The notes: generated by a model from the sequence alone, not told the origin. Positions 25,900-35,400 are shown, counted from the first letter of the stretch. The stretch: DNA of 56,249 nucleotides from Shewanella abyssi (GCF_023284025.1 NZ_JAKIKR010000032.1:1-56249), one strand, 5' to 3'. Numbers and translations are program-made.

Positions 25900-27570
25900 A
25901 TGTGTTCAATTTTCGCTATTTTAGATATTCAATCTGACGCAATGCCACTGCGCCAAGTCGCACTCGAAATGTCAAAACTGTTACGTCACCGTGGACCTGA
26001 TTGGTCAGGGATCTATAGCAGTGATAAAGCCATTCTGGCCCATGAGCGCTTAGCCATTGTCGATATTGAGCACGGCGCACAGCCGTTGCTAAGCCAAGAT
26101 GAAAGTATTGTTTTGGCTGTCAATGGCGAGATCTATAACCACAAAGAGCTTAAAGCGGAGCTCGGTGATAAATACAGCTATCAAACGAACTCTGATTGCG
26201 AAGTCATTCTGGCTCTATATCAGGAATACGGCACGGCATTTTTAGATAAGCTCAACGGCATCTTCGCCTTCGTTTTATACGACAAAGCTAAAGATACTTA
26301 TCTAATCGGCCGCGACCATATGGGCATCATCCCGCTCTATACGGGTCGTGATAGCGAAGGTAACTTCTATGTGTCTTCAGAAATGAAAGCGCTGATGCCA
26401 GTATGTAAAACCGTTGAAACTTTCTCCCCAGGTCATTTTTTATCGAGCGAAATAGGTGAGCTTACTCAATACTATCAACGTGATTGGCGTGAGTTTTCCG
26501 CAGTTCAAAACAACCCAGCCAGCAGCGAAGAGGTACGTGAAGCACTAGAAGCTGCCGTTAAGCGTCAATTGATGTCAGATGTCCCCTACGGCGTGCTACT
26601 TTCCGGCGGTTTAGACTCATCGGTCATTTCAGCAATTACCCAGACATTTGCCAAGCGACGCATTGAAGATGATGGCGAAACCAGTGCATGGTGGCCGCAA
26701 TTACATTCATTTGCAGTAGGCCTTGAGGGCGCACCAGATCTTATCGCAGCAAAGAAAGTCGCTGACGTGATAGGTACTATCCACCACGAAATCACCTTTA
26801 CCTTTCAAGATGGCATCGATGCCATTAAAGATGTGATTTATCATCTTGAAACCTATGACGTGACCACTATTCGCGCCGCGACACCTATGTACCTAATGGC
26901 GCGTAAAATTAAAGCCATGGGCATTAAGATGGTGCTATCGGGTGAAGGGGCTGATGAGTTATTTGGCGGCTACTTATACTTCCACAAAGCCCCCAATGCA
27001 CAAGCCTTTCATGAAGAGCTAGTCCGTAAGCTCGATAAGTTGCACCTATTTGATTGCCTGCGTGCCAACAAAGCCATGGCAGCGTGGGGGCTTGAAGCTC
27101 GGGTACCCTTCCTCGACAAAGAGTTTATAGACGTCGCAATGCGTATTAACCCAGAAGCTAAAATGTCAAAAAATGGTAAGATTGAAAAGCACATTTTGCG
27201 CAAAGCGTTTGAGCACAAATTGCCAAAAGAAGTTACTTGGCGCCAAAAGGAGCAGTTCAGTGATGGCGTTGGTTACTCTTGGATTGATGGTCTAAAAGAG
27301 CATGCTGCCAAGCACGTTGACGATCTGCAACTGGCAAATGCAAAATTTAGGTTCCCGTACAACACGCCAGAGACCAAAGAAGGCTACTTCTATCGTACCT
27401 TCTTTGAAGAGCTATTCCCGCTGACCAGCGCAGCTGAAACAGTCCCTGGCGGAAAGTCGGTAGCCTGTTCAACTCCAGAAGCACTAGCTTGGGATGAAAG
27501 TCTACAAGGCATCATCGACCCATCTGGACGCGCTGTACAGTCTGTTCACGACAGCGCTTATATAAGCTAA
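25900..27570 (+). CDS. asnB: Asparagine synthase B (glutamine-hydrolysing)
   Basis: This 556-residue enzyme makes asparagine from aspartate, glutamine and ATP. The N-terminal glutaminase domain begins with the catalytic Cys2 (MCSIFAILD), followed by RHRGPDWSG and AVNGEIYNH. The C-terminal synthetase domain has the pyrophosphate-binding loop VLLSGGLDSSVISAI (near residue 232), SGEGADELFGGYLYF and EARVPFLDKEF. The length is close to Escherichia coli AsnB (554). The start has a GGAG ribosome-binding site. It stands alone and is closed by a terminator. Confidence 0.97.
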   Translation: MCSIFAILDIQSDAMPLRQVALEMSKLLRHRGPDWSGIYSSDKAILAHERLAIVDIEHGAQPLLSQDESIVLAVNGEIYNHKELKAELGDKYSYQTNSDCEVILALYQEYGTAFLDKLNGIFAFVLYDKAKDTYLIGRDHMGIIPLYTGRDSEGNFYVSSEMKALMPVCKTVETFSPGHFLSSEIGELTQYYQRDWREFSAVQNNPASSEEVREALEAAVKRQLMSDVPYGVLLSGGLDSSVISAITQTFAKRRIEDDGETSAWWPQLHSFAVGLEGAPDLIAAKKVADVIGTIHHEITFTFQDGIDAIKDVIYHLETYDVTTIRAATPMYLMARKIKAMGIKMVLSGEGADELFGGYLYFHKAPNAQAFHEELVRKLDKLHLFDCLRANKAMAAWGLEARVPFLDKEFIDVAMRINPEAKMSKNGKIEKHILRKAFEHKLPKEVTWRQKEQFSDGVGYSWIDGLKEHAAKHVDDLQLANAKFRFPYNTPETKEGYFYRTFFEELFPLTSAAETVPGGKSVACSTPEALAWDESLQGIIDPSGRAVQSVHDSAYIS

Positions 27571-27588
27571 TGGGAGTTATTCAATAAA

Positions 27589-27613
27589 AAGCCACTCGAT
27601 TGAGTGGCTTTTC
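27589..27613 (+). terminator. Terminator of asnB
   Basis: AAGCCACTC (27589-27597) pairs with GAGTGGCTT (27602-27610), with a T run after and an A run before. Confidence 0.9.
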
Positions 27614-27655
27614 TTTCCTTAACAAAAAGTGATTAGCATCGTTAGTTAAGTACTT

Positions 27656-28000
27656 TTAGTTGATCACCTTTAAGTAATGCTGCTTGTTAATATCGACAAT
27701 TTCCATGGTCACGCTGCTAACTACATTAGTGATCAGCGAAATAGACTCAAATACCCGCTCAAGCAATAGCGCTTTTTCCTGGTCGCTGCGTCCAGGCATA
27801 ATGGCCATATGAATATGCACGAAGGTGTTAGCTTCATCTTCACCTACTCTAAAGTGCTCTACGCCATGAGCGCGGGTTTTAACGGCCGTTGCTTCAAATA
27901 GGTCGGAATCAATCAAAGCTTGATGTATGGCTTCGACCATCGCTTCTATTGATATAACGTGCTTCAACGGTTTAGCGTACTCGATAACACAATGCGGCAT
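27656..28000 (-). CDS. 5-carboxymethyl-2-hydroxymuconate delta-isomerase family protein
   Basis: This 114-residue protein of the tautomerase superfamily, CHMI (HpaF) branch, has the catalytic N-terminal proline exposed after methionine removal (MPHCVIEYA). The family pattern includes GVEHFRVG, FVHIHMAIMPGRS and SVTMEIVDI. HpaF acts in homoprotocatechuate breakdown, but no other genes of that pathway are present, so here it may be a stand-alone tautomerase. It lies in the same direction as the VOC gene behind it (gap about 50 bases), so the two are possibly co-transcribed. Confidence 0.85.
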   Translation of the reverse strand: MPHCVIEYAKPLKHVISIEAMVEAIHQALIDSDLFEATAVKTRAHGVEHFRVGEDEANTFVHIHMAIMPGRSDQEKALLLERVFESISLITNVVSSVTMEIVDINKQHYLKVIN

Positions 28001-28052
28001 GTTCAGCCCTTGTTTTTATTTATAGTGTTAGTACTCGTTCTTATGCTCGTTA

Positions 28053-28403
28053 TTATTCAGACCATACAGCAAATTCATTCCCATTAGGATCGAGAAAGTG
28101 AAATCGACGCCCACCCGGAAACGAAAATATGTCTTTGCTCACCACTCCACCCGCAGCAACAACATTTTGCAATGATAGACTTAAATCATTTGAATAGAGC
28201 ACCACTAATGGTGAGCCTTTCGCTAAGGTAAAGTCTTGCTCAGACAAGTAAAAACCACCGCTGATCCCGGCATTTAAAAAACAGGTATATTCCGGTCCGT
28301 AATCAACAAATTCCCAAGCAAAAACCTGGCTGAAAAAATCCTTGCTCGCCTGAATATTACTCACAGGCATTTCCAAATAGTTAATCGTGTGATGCTGGCT
28401 CAT
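28053..28403 (-). CDS. VOC (glyoxalase/bleomycin-resistance) superfamily protein
   Basis: This 116-residue protein has paired beta-alpha-beta-beta-beta modules: INYLEMPVSNIQASKDFFSQVFAWEF at the start and RFHFLDPNGNEFAVWSE at the end, the usual VOC signature including the final glutamate metal ligand position. The specific reaction is unknown. It lies 53 bases upstream of the CHMI-family gene on the same strand. A GGGAGCC ribosome-binding region precedes the ATG. Confidence 0.88.
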   Translation of the reverse strand: MSQHHTINYLEMPVSNIQASKDFFSQVFAWEFVDYGPEYTCFLNAGISGGFYLSEQDFTLAKGSPLVVLYSNDLSLSLQNVVAAGGVVSKDIFSFPGGRRFHFLDPNGNEFAVWSE

Positions 28404-28486
28404 CGATGGCTCCCTATAACGAAATTAGCTTTATCGCTAAGACAATATCACGTTCTACCATAAGGCTATAGAACGCTGGCCACAAA

Positions 28487-28508
28487 AAAGGGAGCCTAAG
28501 CTCCCTTT
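28487..28508 (-). terminator. Terminator of the DUF445 gene
   Basis: AAAGGGAGC (28487-28495) pairs with GCTCCCTTT (28500-28508). The minus strand continues with a T run. Confidence 0.85.
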
Positions 28509-28542
28509 CATCATCTATTACTTGCCATTAACCTAAGTTAAA

Positions 28543-29250
28543 TCAGCCTTGAACCAGCGCCGCAGCTAAGCCTATTAAACCACCAAAAATGCCGCCCCAA
28601 ACAACGAGCCAACCTAAGTGCTTCTTAATCATGTCTTGCACGATCTCTTTAACCAGCTGAGGTGTTAACTCATTTAAACGCTGGCTGACAATCTCTTCGA
28701 TTTTAACCCGCATATCATCAATCACATCACTCTGTTCAAGCTCGGCTTTCAGCAATTCATAAAACTGATCTGATTGTGATATGTCACTGAGCGACGCCTT
28801 CATTTTATCAATGAAAGGTTCACGCATTGGCTGTATCGCCTCTGTTCCACCAAACATCTCTAACATACCACCGAATGAAGATTGTGAAATAGTGCTAACC
28901 AGAGCATCAAAAGCGGGCGAAAGATCGAGTTTTTCAATGACCGGAGCCAAATCAATATGCTTTTCAGCGCCGCCTTGCTGCGACAGGAATCGCTCAATAT
29001 TTTCTTCGGTAAAGAACTGCTTCATCATTAGATGAGAGATCCCCTCTTTAAACTCTTCAAAACGCGAAGGCACCACACCAGAACCATAAAGCCCGGGCAC
29101 TTTCTCAAAAAGCATATGGATTGCAAGCCAATTGGTTATTGCGCCAGACAATGCAAACAGCCCTACCGTCAATAAAATGGGCGACGCCAGCAGGTAGCCG
29201 GCTAACACCGCTATCGCAGCAATTAAATTGGTAACAACACTTTTATTCAA
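28543..29250 (-). CDS. DUF445 family inner-membrane protein
   Basis: This 235-residue protein has N-terminal membrane segments (LIAAIAVLAGYLLASPILLTVGLFALSGAITNWLAIHMLF region) with the family-typical TNWLAIHMLFE block. A long helical soluble part follows, and a C-terminal membrane hairpin (LVVWGGIFGGLIGLAAALV). DUF445 proteins are conserved envelope proteins without agreed function. I place the start at a TTG (29250) with a GGGGAA ribosome-binding site six bases before it, giving the N-terminus LNKSVVTNLIAAI. A longer frame to 29358 would add a non-hydrophobic extension overlapping the divergent gene's upstream region. Confidence 0.82.
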   Translation of the reverse strand: MNKSVVTNLIAAIAVLAGYLLASPILLTVGLFALSGAITNWLAIHMLFEKVPGLYGSGVVPSRFEEFKEGISHLMMKQFFTEENIERFLSQQGGAEKHIDLAPVIEKLDLSPAFDALVSTISQSSFGGMLEMFGGTEAIQPMREPFIDKMKASLSDISQSDQFYELLKAELEQSDVIDDMRVKIEEIVSQRLNELTPQLVKEIVQDMIKKHLGWLVVWGGIFGGLIGLAAALVQG

Positions 29251-29404
29251 GCTAATTCCCCATGAGCATGATTGAAAACGGGCTATGTTACCTCCCGTTA
29301 AAGACACTAAGCAACACAATAATTTATCCGTTACTACAAATCGAGGCAGACAACGCAATCTTAGAAGCTACACTTATTCAAGCAGTACCTACCAAGGAAA
29401 GCTG

Positions 29405-29791
29405 ATGAACCCCACATCAAGCAGTTCGGGCTCTTTGAGTTGGCATGAACTAACCGCCAGCAGCAGTGAAGAAGCGATGGCCTTTTATAGTGAAGTATTT
29501 GGTTGGCGATTTAAGCCCATTGTCGTTGCCAATGCCCCCTATCATATTATTATCAATGACGGCATCGATATCGGTGGCATAGTGCAAAGTCCAGCACCTG
29601 CAATGCCGAGTAATTGGACCGGATATATCACGGTGACAAATGTGGATGCTGTAGCCGAAAAAGCCCTTGAATTAGGCGCTGACATTCTATTTGGCCCAGA
29701 AGATATCGTTGGCATTGGTCGTTTTTGTTGGTTAAAAGATCCCCAAGGGGCCATTATCGCTGCCATCAGTTACCTACAAGCCGCTAAATGA
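29405..29791 (+). CDS. VOC superfamily protein
   Basis: This 128-residue glyoxalase-like protein has LSWHELTASSSEEAMAFYSEVFGW in the first module and GRFCWLKDPQGAIIAAISY in the second. It belongs to the VOC subgroup often annotated as 27 kDa antigen/hydroxylase-like. The start at 29405 has AAGGAAAG as ribosome-binding site; an earlier in-frame ATG at 29285 lacks one. The substrate is unknown. It is convergent with the split reductase gene. Confidence 0.87.
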   Translation: MNPTSSSSGSLSWHELTASSSEEAMAFYSEVFGWRFKPIVVANAPYHIIINDGIDIGGIVQSPAPAMPSNWTGYITVTNVDAVAEKALELGADILFGPEDIVGIGRFCWLKDPQGAIIAAISYLQAAK

Positions 29792-29808
29792 TCAATACAG
29801 CATTCAAT

Positions 29809-30483
29809 TCACCTTCGTTTAACCGAGCGCAAATCTTTGTATTCAAATGGCAATACGTGAATTTTCGCGTATTCAAATCCATCTAAAAAAGCCTGTTGCT
29901 GTGCGTTAACCACAGCCTCCGCGTCACCGCAAAGAAACACCCGATTATGGCGATTAATCGGGTGTTCTTTAGCTGCAAGCTCAAAGGGTTGAATTTGCAA
30001 GTAACGCTTATCAACCAAATCAACTTGGGCTTTAGCAGTGATGCAGGCACGATAGTGGACATTTTTATGCGCCAACATCAAGGACAGGGACTTTTTATGA
30101 AGGTAAAGCTCATCGACTGTGCGAGCACCATGATAAAGATGGATCTCAGCTTGATGGGACATTGCTAGCGCCTGCTCTACAATACCCATCACAGCGCCGA
30201 ACCCCGTCCCATGACCTATTAAGATAAGTTTATCCTGTTGGTACGCTGCTTTATAGATACATTGGCCTAAAGGCCCTTGAATGAGGAGCTGCTCACCAAT
30301 ACTGACGGTGCCAAATAGCCAACCGCTCAATAGACCATTATATTTTCGGCTAATGTGCAGCTCAATAACATTGCCATCAAAGACCTTAGCGACTGCATAA
30401 CTGCGTGTCAGTCCATCAAACCGTCTGAGGTTGATATATTGTCCTGCATAACAATGAAGGTTTTCAGACAACTTAATCAGCAC
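29809..30483 (-). CDS. Ferredoxin-reductase (FAD/NAD-binding) part, separated by frameshift
   Basis: This frame of 224 residues holds most of an FNR-type flavin and pyridine-nucleotide reductase: GQYINLRRFDGLTRSYAVAK (FAD-binding, RSYA), then GPLGQCIY and the NAD-binding loop LIGHGTGFGAVMGI, and a CGDAEAV C-terminal motif. It lacks the first beta strand of the FAD domain, which is encoded at the end of the upstream ferredoxin frame. Removing one 11-bp unit of the repeat at 30491-30512 fuses the two frames into one of about 333 residues. A GTG at 30483 could restart translation, but the protein would be incomplete. Confidence 0.75.
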   Translation of the reverse strand: MLIKLSENLHCYAGQYINLRRFDGLTRSYAVAKVFDGNVIELHISRKYNGLLSGWLFGTVSIGEQLLIQGPLGQCIYKAAYQQDKLILIGHGTGFGAVMGIVEQALAMSHQAEIHLYHGARTVDELYLHKKSLSLMLAHKNVHYRACITAKAQVDLVDKRYLQIQPFELAAKEHPINRHNRVFLCGDAEAVVNAQQQAFLDGFEYAKIHVLPFEYKDLRSVKRR

Positions 30484-30485
30484 CT

Positions 30486-30818
30486 TCAGTACACTTTCAG
30501 TACACTTTCAGTCAAAAACACTCGCTCAAGCAGCTGCGCGGACACAAACAAGTCTTGCTCAAACACCGTTTTTAGTTTGAGTCCTTCCACCGGTTGGCAC
30601 TGGCAAGCACAAAGGTAATGATTTGCTTTTAGCCGCGCAGTTAAACCTCGCTGTGATCCCGCACTAAGCTCCCCTGAGACGTGCTGCACCAAGCACGTTT
30701 TACAAGCGCCTTTTTTACAGGAATAGTTTATCGAGCTACCACTGCGAATGAGGGTCTCTAGTACTGATTCATCTTCAGCGGAATCAAAAGCTTGGCCATC
30801 TAAAAAGAAAGTTGTCAT
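30486..30818 (-). CDS. 2Fe-2S ferredoxin domain, first part of split reductase
   Basis: This frame of 110 residues is a plant-type ferredoxin domain with cluster ligands in SCKKGACKTC and the fourth cysteine in HYLCACQCQP. It would pass electrons from the flavin part to an unknown acceptor oxygenase or reductase. It ends ERVFLTESVLKVY, where the first strand of a flavin domain begins, just after the tandem 11-bp repeat shifts the frame. The start at 30818 (MTTFFLDGQ) matches the domain edge. The ribosome-binding site is weak. With 29809-30483 it is probably a broken single gene, or a phase-variable one. Confidence 0.75.
   Translation of the reverse strand: MTTFFLDGQAFDSAEDESVLETLIRSGSSINYSCKKGACKTCLVQHVSGELSAGSQRGLTARLKANHYLCACQCQPVEGLKLKTVFEQDLFVSAQLLERVFLTESVLKVY
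30491..30512. repeat. 11-bp tandem duplication that breaks the reductase frame
   Basis: ACACTTTCAGT occurs twice back to back (30491-30501 and 30502-30512), followed by a degenerate third unit (GCACCTTCAGT, 30480-30490). Eleven is not a multiple of three. With one copy removed the minus strand reads through as FLTESVLKVLIKLSEN, joining ferredoxin and reductase. Confidence 0.92.
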
Positions 30819-31005
30819 TGGCGAACATTTATTCTCAATTAATAACAAAAAATATTATGATATCAGCCGCACTTCCATAATAATGTAGCTAAAATTATAG
30901 AAGCCCACTTCTGCTTTGTAACACTCTTGTGACAATTCAGCATAAACCAAGTTCTCACCAGCTGCAGAAACAGTGCTCATTCATTTAAAAGAAGTTAAGG
31001 TCAGC

Positions 31006-34000
31006 ATGCTTATTGCCAAAACACTCACAGGGTTTAGAGATAAATACCGCCAACGACCACGCTATCAGCGCTTGCTCATGCTCGCGGTTACGCTTTATGT
31101 TATTTTTACCGCCATTTTAGGCTTGCTAATACCCTATATCGCCGTTAAGCAAGTACCGAAGCAGTTAACAACAATGCTACAGCGCACTGTGACATTAAGC
31201 GATGTCCATATAAACCCCTTTACCTTGAAAGTGGCTATCGATCAATTTCAAATACAAGAAGCCAAGACTAACCTAAACAGTAATGAATTTGTTGGGTTTG
31301 AACAGCTGACTTTTGAGTTTCGTTTTTGGCATTCTATTTTCAACGGCGCTTTTAGCATTGCCGATGTCACCTTACTAAAGCCGTCTGTCAATGTTGAAAG
31401 GCTCAAAGCGGATAACGCTATGACGTTCAACTTCAGCGATATTATCGATACTCTAGCGCAAAATAACGCATCAACCACAGAGCAAACCTCTGCCGCGTCG
31501 ACTGGTCTGCCACACTTTATGCTGCAGAACTTGGCTATCCTTGATGCTGACTTACGCTTTATCGACAATATCACTCAAGGGAAACTGCTCTACCCACAAG
31601 TGAACCTCAATATTAAGTCCTTTGATTCTCAAAATGCCATTGAAGCATCAATGCAGACCCAAAAGGGGGAGCAAAGTAATCACTATGCAATCCATCTTGT
31701 CGGTAATAACGGCGGAGAAATTGCGACTCAGGGTATCGTTCAATTAGAACCACTATCAGTTGTAGGTGATATTCAATTAACCAATATCCAACTGCCGCAG
31801 TTTTGGTCATTTGTAGATAAGTTGTTTATTGCCAATCTCGCGACGGGTCAACTCAGTGTCGACAGCCAATATCGACTCGAAGAAAAGGCCGACTATTTTC
31901 AAGTAACCACCAGTAATGGGGTGGTAAAACTCGAAGGTATCGCCCTTAAAAATAGTGATGCCATTATTGCAACTCTGCCCATTTTTGCGGTTGAAGGCAT
32001 TCACTTTGATCTACATAAAAAAACAGTAACAGCCGAAAAAATACATTCTCAAGGCTTGGTTGTTAACACGACGCTCGACCAAAAAGGCAGTAACCTACAA
32101 AGGCTATTACAACCAAAGCTAGCACAAATATCAACGGCGGCGAAACAGAAAGTTGCGTCTAACAATACTCTTGATAGCAGCAAAGAAAGCTTGCCTTGGA
32201 CAGCCATTTTAAATGCTATTGAGCTAGAGAATTACCGAGTCAATCTTACCGAGAAAATAGTCACCCAGGGAACCTTGTGGCAGATAAGCGATATTAAGCT
32301 GCTTACCGACAAAATTAATGCCGACCTATCAAGCCCGATTGATTACCAACTCTCGCTCAATATTAATCAGCAAGGTGCATTATCATCAAATGGCAGCATC
32401 GATATTAAGCAGCAAAAATCAGTTAATCAGCTAGCACTGACAGAGCTAGGCTTAAGCCAGTTTCAGAACTATCTCAGCCCCTATCTCAATATAGATCTAA
32501 AAAAGGGTCAGCTCTCTACCCAAGGGACGCTGCTGCTTAACAATGAAGCCGAGCAACTTAGCTATAATGGTGCGATCAACATTGACGACTTGCTCATTAA
32601 AGATACGGTGCAAAAAAAGACACTGCTTAAGTGGAAAAGCGTCGATATAAACCAATTTGGCTTCGATAGAGCAGCCAACAGCATTGAAATAGATCATATC
32701 GCGCTAAAGCAGCCCTATGGCCGCATCATTATCGCTGAAGACAAAAGCACCAACTTTGGCGAGTTAATGGTCAGTAACAACAAGCAAGTTATTGCCACAG
32801 ATATGCCCGAAAAGCCACGAGTAGAACAAAAAGTATCAGCGCCATTAACCAGCGAAACAGATAAAGCTAAATCCGCTTCGATGGCAATTAGCATCAATAA
32901 AATCAGTATTGAAGACGGTTCTACCTTCTTTGCCGATAATTCACTGACCCCTAACTTTGCCGCCAGTATCGAACAAGTTGATGGGCAAATTACTAAGCTA
33001 TCATCATCGAGTAAACAGGCAGCATCGGTTGATATAAAGGGTAAGATTGATCGCTATGCTCCGGTCACATTAAAAGGCGATATCAACCCCTTACTCGAAC
33101 AACCATTTTTAGATTTAGCACTGGGCTTCAAACATGTAGAGCTCACCTCAGTAAACCCTTATTCGGGAACTTACGCGGGTTACTATATTGATAAAGGCCA
33201 ATTATCGTTAGATCTTAAATACCGACTCGAGAACAACCAATTGGTGGGCGAGAATCACTTAGTGGTCGATCAACTGCAACTGGGTAAGCCAAGCAACAGT
33301 AGCTTAGCAACCACCTTGCCTGTCACTCTCGCTATCGCCCTCTTACAAGATAGGCATGGCGTTATTGATTTAGGCTTACAAGTATCGGGGGATTTAGACG
33401 AGCCAAGTTTCAGTGTCGGCAGTATTGTGATGACCGCATTTACAAACATCATCACCAAAGCCGTTACCGCCCCCTTTTCACTGCTAGCCAATTTATTGGG
33501 CGGCGATGATGATGAACTCGATAAAGTAAACTTTTCAGCAGGTACCGCTGAGCTAGACGAAAATGCCAAAGCAACCTTAGAGATGCTCGCCAAGGGCTTA
33601 GCCGATAGACCTATGCTAAGATTGAATGTAGAAGGTGCCGTTAATGTCGCTGAAGACAATCGTGCATTGGCCGAAATGCAATTACGACAAAAGCTTGCGC
33701 AGTTAGCTCAAATAGAGATTGACCAGATGCCAGCGGCGTTAACCGCCAGTACTTATCCAACATCAGGCGCATTATCTGCTGCGCTAAAATTACTTTATGA
33801 AACTGAAATTGCCGGTCTGGCCATGGATGTAAAAATAGCAATTGCAGCCGATCACCAAGGCGATAATGCTCTGACCGCTGAGGAGTTAGCGACCCGTTGG
33901 CATATTGCATTATACAATTTCAGCTTAGGCGGTCAGCGGATCTCTAATGATGCATTAGGCGATCTAGCACAGCAGCGAGCCATAGCAGTGAAGACTTTCT

Positions 34001-34107
34001 TAGCAGACAATAAAACCGTTGCCCCTGAAAGAGTCTTTTTGCTCGATAGCAAAGTCGATCTAAATACCGGCGCCAGCCAAGCGTTAATGACGTTAACGGC
34101 TAACTAA
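31006..34107 (+). CDS. DUF748 family AsmA-like envelope protein
   Basis: This 1033-residue protein has one N-terminal membrane anchor (LLMLAVTLYVIFTAILGLLIPYIA) and a long, beta-rich repetitive periplasmic part. That part has typical AsmA-superfamily phrases (LTLSDVHINPFTLKVAIDQF-like start, NPYSGTYAGYYIDKGQLSLD, LPVTLAIALLQDRHGVIDL, VSGDLDEPSFSVG). The C-terminal 200 residues carry an OmpA-like or VLRF-type region (FSAGTAELDENAKATLEMLA). AsmA-like proteins are thought to form bridges for lipids between the membranes. DUF748 members are not individually characterised to my knowledge. The start at 31006 has AAGG upstream; a GTG at 30973 is the alternative. Confidence 0.88.
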   Translation: MLIAKTLTGFRDKYRQRPRYQRLLMLAVTLYVIFTAILGLLIPYIAVKQVPKQLTTMLQRTVTLSDVHINPFTLKVAIDQFQIQEAKTNLNSNEFVGFEQLTFEFRFWHSIFNGAFSIADVTLLKPSVNVERLKADNAMTFNFSDIIDTLAQNNASTTEQTSAASTGLPHFMLQNLAILDADLRFIDNITQGKLLYPQVNLNIKSFDSQNAIEASMQTQKGEQSNHYAIHLVGNNGGEIATQGIVQLEPLSVVGDIQLTNIQLPQFWSFVDKLFIANLATGQLSVDSQYRLEEKADYFQVTTSNGVVKLEGIALKNSDAIIATLPIFAVEGIHFDLHKKTVTAEKIHSQGLVVNTTLDQKGSNLQRLLQPKLAQISTAAKQKVASNNTLDSSKESLPWTAILNAIELENYRVNLTEKIVTQGTLWQISDIKLLTDKINADLSSPIDYQLSLNINQQGALSSNGSIDIKQQKSVNQLALTELGLSQFQNYLSPYLNIDLKKGQLSTQGTLLLNNEAEQLSYNGAINIDDLLIKDTVQKKTLLKWKSVDINQFGFDRAANSIEIDHIALKQPYGRIIIAEDKSTNFGELMVSNNKQVIATDMPEKPRVEQKVSAPLTSETDKAKSASMAISINKISIEDGSTFFADNSLTPNFAASIEQVDGQITKLSSSSKQAASVDIKGKIDRYAPVTLKGDINPLLEQPFLDLALGFKHVELTSVNPYSGTYAGYYIDKGQLSLDLKYRLENNQLVGENHLVVDQLQLGKPSNSSLATTLPVTLAIALLQDRHGVIDLGLQVSGDLDEPSFSVGSIVMTAFTNIITKAVTAPFSLLANLLGGDDDELDKVNFSAGTAELDENAKATLEMLAKGLADRPMLRLNVEGAVNVAEDNRALAEMQLRQKLAQLAQIEIDQMPAALTASTYPTSGALSAALKLLYETEIAGLAMDVKIAIAADHQGDNALTAEELATRWHIALYNFSLGGQRISNDALGDLAQQRAIAVKTFLADNKTVAPERVFLLDSKVDLNTGASQALMTLTAN

Positions 34108-34143
34108 TACTGATTAGAACTTAACGGCAAGACGTATAATATT

Positions 34144-34183
34144 AGGCACCTAAGCTCAGGATCTTGAGTTTAGGTGCCTTTTT
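34144..34183 (+). terminator. Terminator of the DUF748 gene
   Basis: AGGCACCTAAGCTCA pairs with TTGAGTTTAGGTGCCT (G-U pair allowed), followed by TTTTT. Confidence 0.9.
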
Positions 34184-34321
34184 ATGATTTCTTTCAAACA
34201 ACAGACACAGTACAACAGCAATTAACTAAGTAACACCTAGCGGTTACCCCGACAAAACCCTTAGCTAAGGTATTATTTTACAATGTAATCACGGACTCCA
34301 CGTTTTAAAGGATTAAGATTT

Positions 34322-34954
34322 ATGCTCCTCGCCCTTATAAGTCAGCCGACTTCGCCAAATGCACACTTAGCCATCAGTGAATTACTGTCAACATTCACCA
34401 GTACCACGCCGAAAATAGGTTACATCGCATCAATGCCTGATCCACAGCGCGAATATTACCAACAAAGCCAACAACTTTATGCTGAGCTCAATGCTGAGAT
34501 GACGGTTTATTTAGAGCTTGAGTCAGAGTTTAGTCAGCAAGCACTTGATACCCTATTAACCTGTGATGTTATTCATCTTTCAGGTGGCGACACACAGCGG
34601 TTTTTGCAAGCGATAAAGCAGCGACAACTCATTGAGCCTCTTAAAGAGTTTGCCGTGAATGGCGGTGCAATAGTGGGAGTGAGCGCAGGTGCAATGTTGT
34701 TAACACCGTCAATCGCCAGTGCCGTACTTTGTGGCGACCAAATAAAAGGGCCGCACGCCGCGCTCACAGCATTAAACCTGGTCCCCTTTCATATAGTGCC
34801 ACACTTTGAAATAGCTCAATTAAACCATGCCAATTTCAACCAACAGCTTAGATCACTTAAAAGTGCTGCGTACCTCTGTGGTGACGATGACGCGCTGTTA
34901 CTCGCAGGGGATAAATTAGTGATATTCGGCCAACCGCGGTTAGTTAAAAATTAG
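34322..34954 (+). CDS. Peptidase S51 family (PepE-like) protein
   Basis: This 210-residue protein has the class-I glutamine-amidotransferase-like fold of PepE and cyanophycinase. The nucleophile serine is in GVSAGAMLL, HLSGGDTQRFL forms the preceding glycine loop, and a possible catalytic histidine lies in FHIVPHFE. S51 peptidases cut dipeptides with N-terminal aspartate, or cyanophycin. It is shorter than Escherichia coli PepE (229) and lacks its exact motif spacing, so the substrate is uncertain. The ATG follows AAAGGATTAAGATTT. Confidence 0.83.
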   Translation: MLLALISQPTSPNAHLAISELLSTFTSTTPKIGYIASMPDPQREYYQQSQQLYAELNAEMTVYLELESEFSQQALDTLLTCDVIHLSGGDTQRFLQAIKQRQLIEPLKEFAVNGGAIVGVSAGAMLLTPSIASAVLCGDQIKGPHAALTALNLVPFHIVPHFEIAQLNHANFNQQLRSLKSAAYLCGDDDALLLAGDKLVIFGQPRLVKN

Positions 34955-35043
34955 TGTTAAATAAACGATTTCTAATCAAGGCTGTTAACCCAGCAGCGCA
35001 TGGGGTAAAATCTTCGCGGATCAAAACACATTAAGGGCAGTAA

Positions 35044-35400
35044 ATGTTTGTTATTCGTTGGGTGCTAGGCCGGATCATTTTGTTTTTTAACTTTATTTTC
35101 ACTCCAAAAAAGCTTAAGCGTCCTATCGCTGAACAGCAAAAAGTAGATGATGCCACTAAAAATATGACCATCTACGAGTACAAAGCTTGTCCTTTCTGTG
35201 TGAAAGTGCGCCGCTCACTGCGCCGTCAAGGTCTTAACATAGTGACCCTTGATGCAAAGCAGGAGCCACATAAAAGCACTTTACTTACCGAGGGTGGTAA
35301 GTTGCAGGTACCTTGCATGAAAGTTGAAGATGCAGGCCAAGCTATTTGGATGTATGAGTCATCTGAGATCATCGGCTTCTTAGATAAGAAGTTTGCCTAA
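35044..35400 (+). CDS. Membrane-anchored glutaredoxin-like protein
   Basis: This 118-residue protein has an N-terminal hydrophobic helix (VIRWVLGRIILFFNFIFT) followed by a glutaredoxin domain with active site ACPFCVKV and cis-proline loop KLQVPCMKV. The C-terminal MYESSEIIGFLDKKF resembles GST-N/glutaredoxin proteins that read an address by glutathione. The two-cysteine site predicts glutathione-dependent disulfide reduction near the inner membrane. An extra cysteine follows the cis-proline (PCMK). It is a single gene followed by a terminator. Confidence 0.9.
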   Translation: MFVIRWVLGRIILFFNFIFTPKKLKRPIAEQQKVDDATKNMTIYEYKACPFCVKVRRSLRRQGLNIVTLDAKQEPHKSTLLTEGGKLQVPCMKVEDAGQAIWMYESSEIIGFLDKKFA

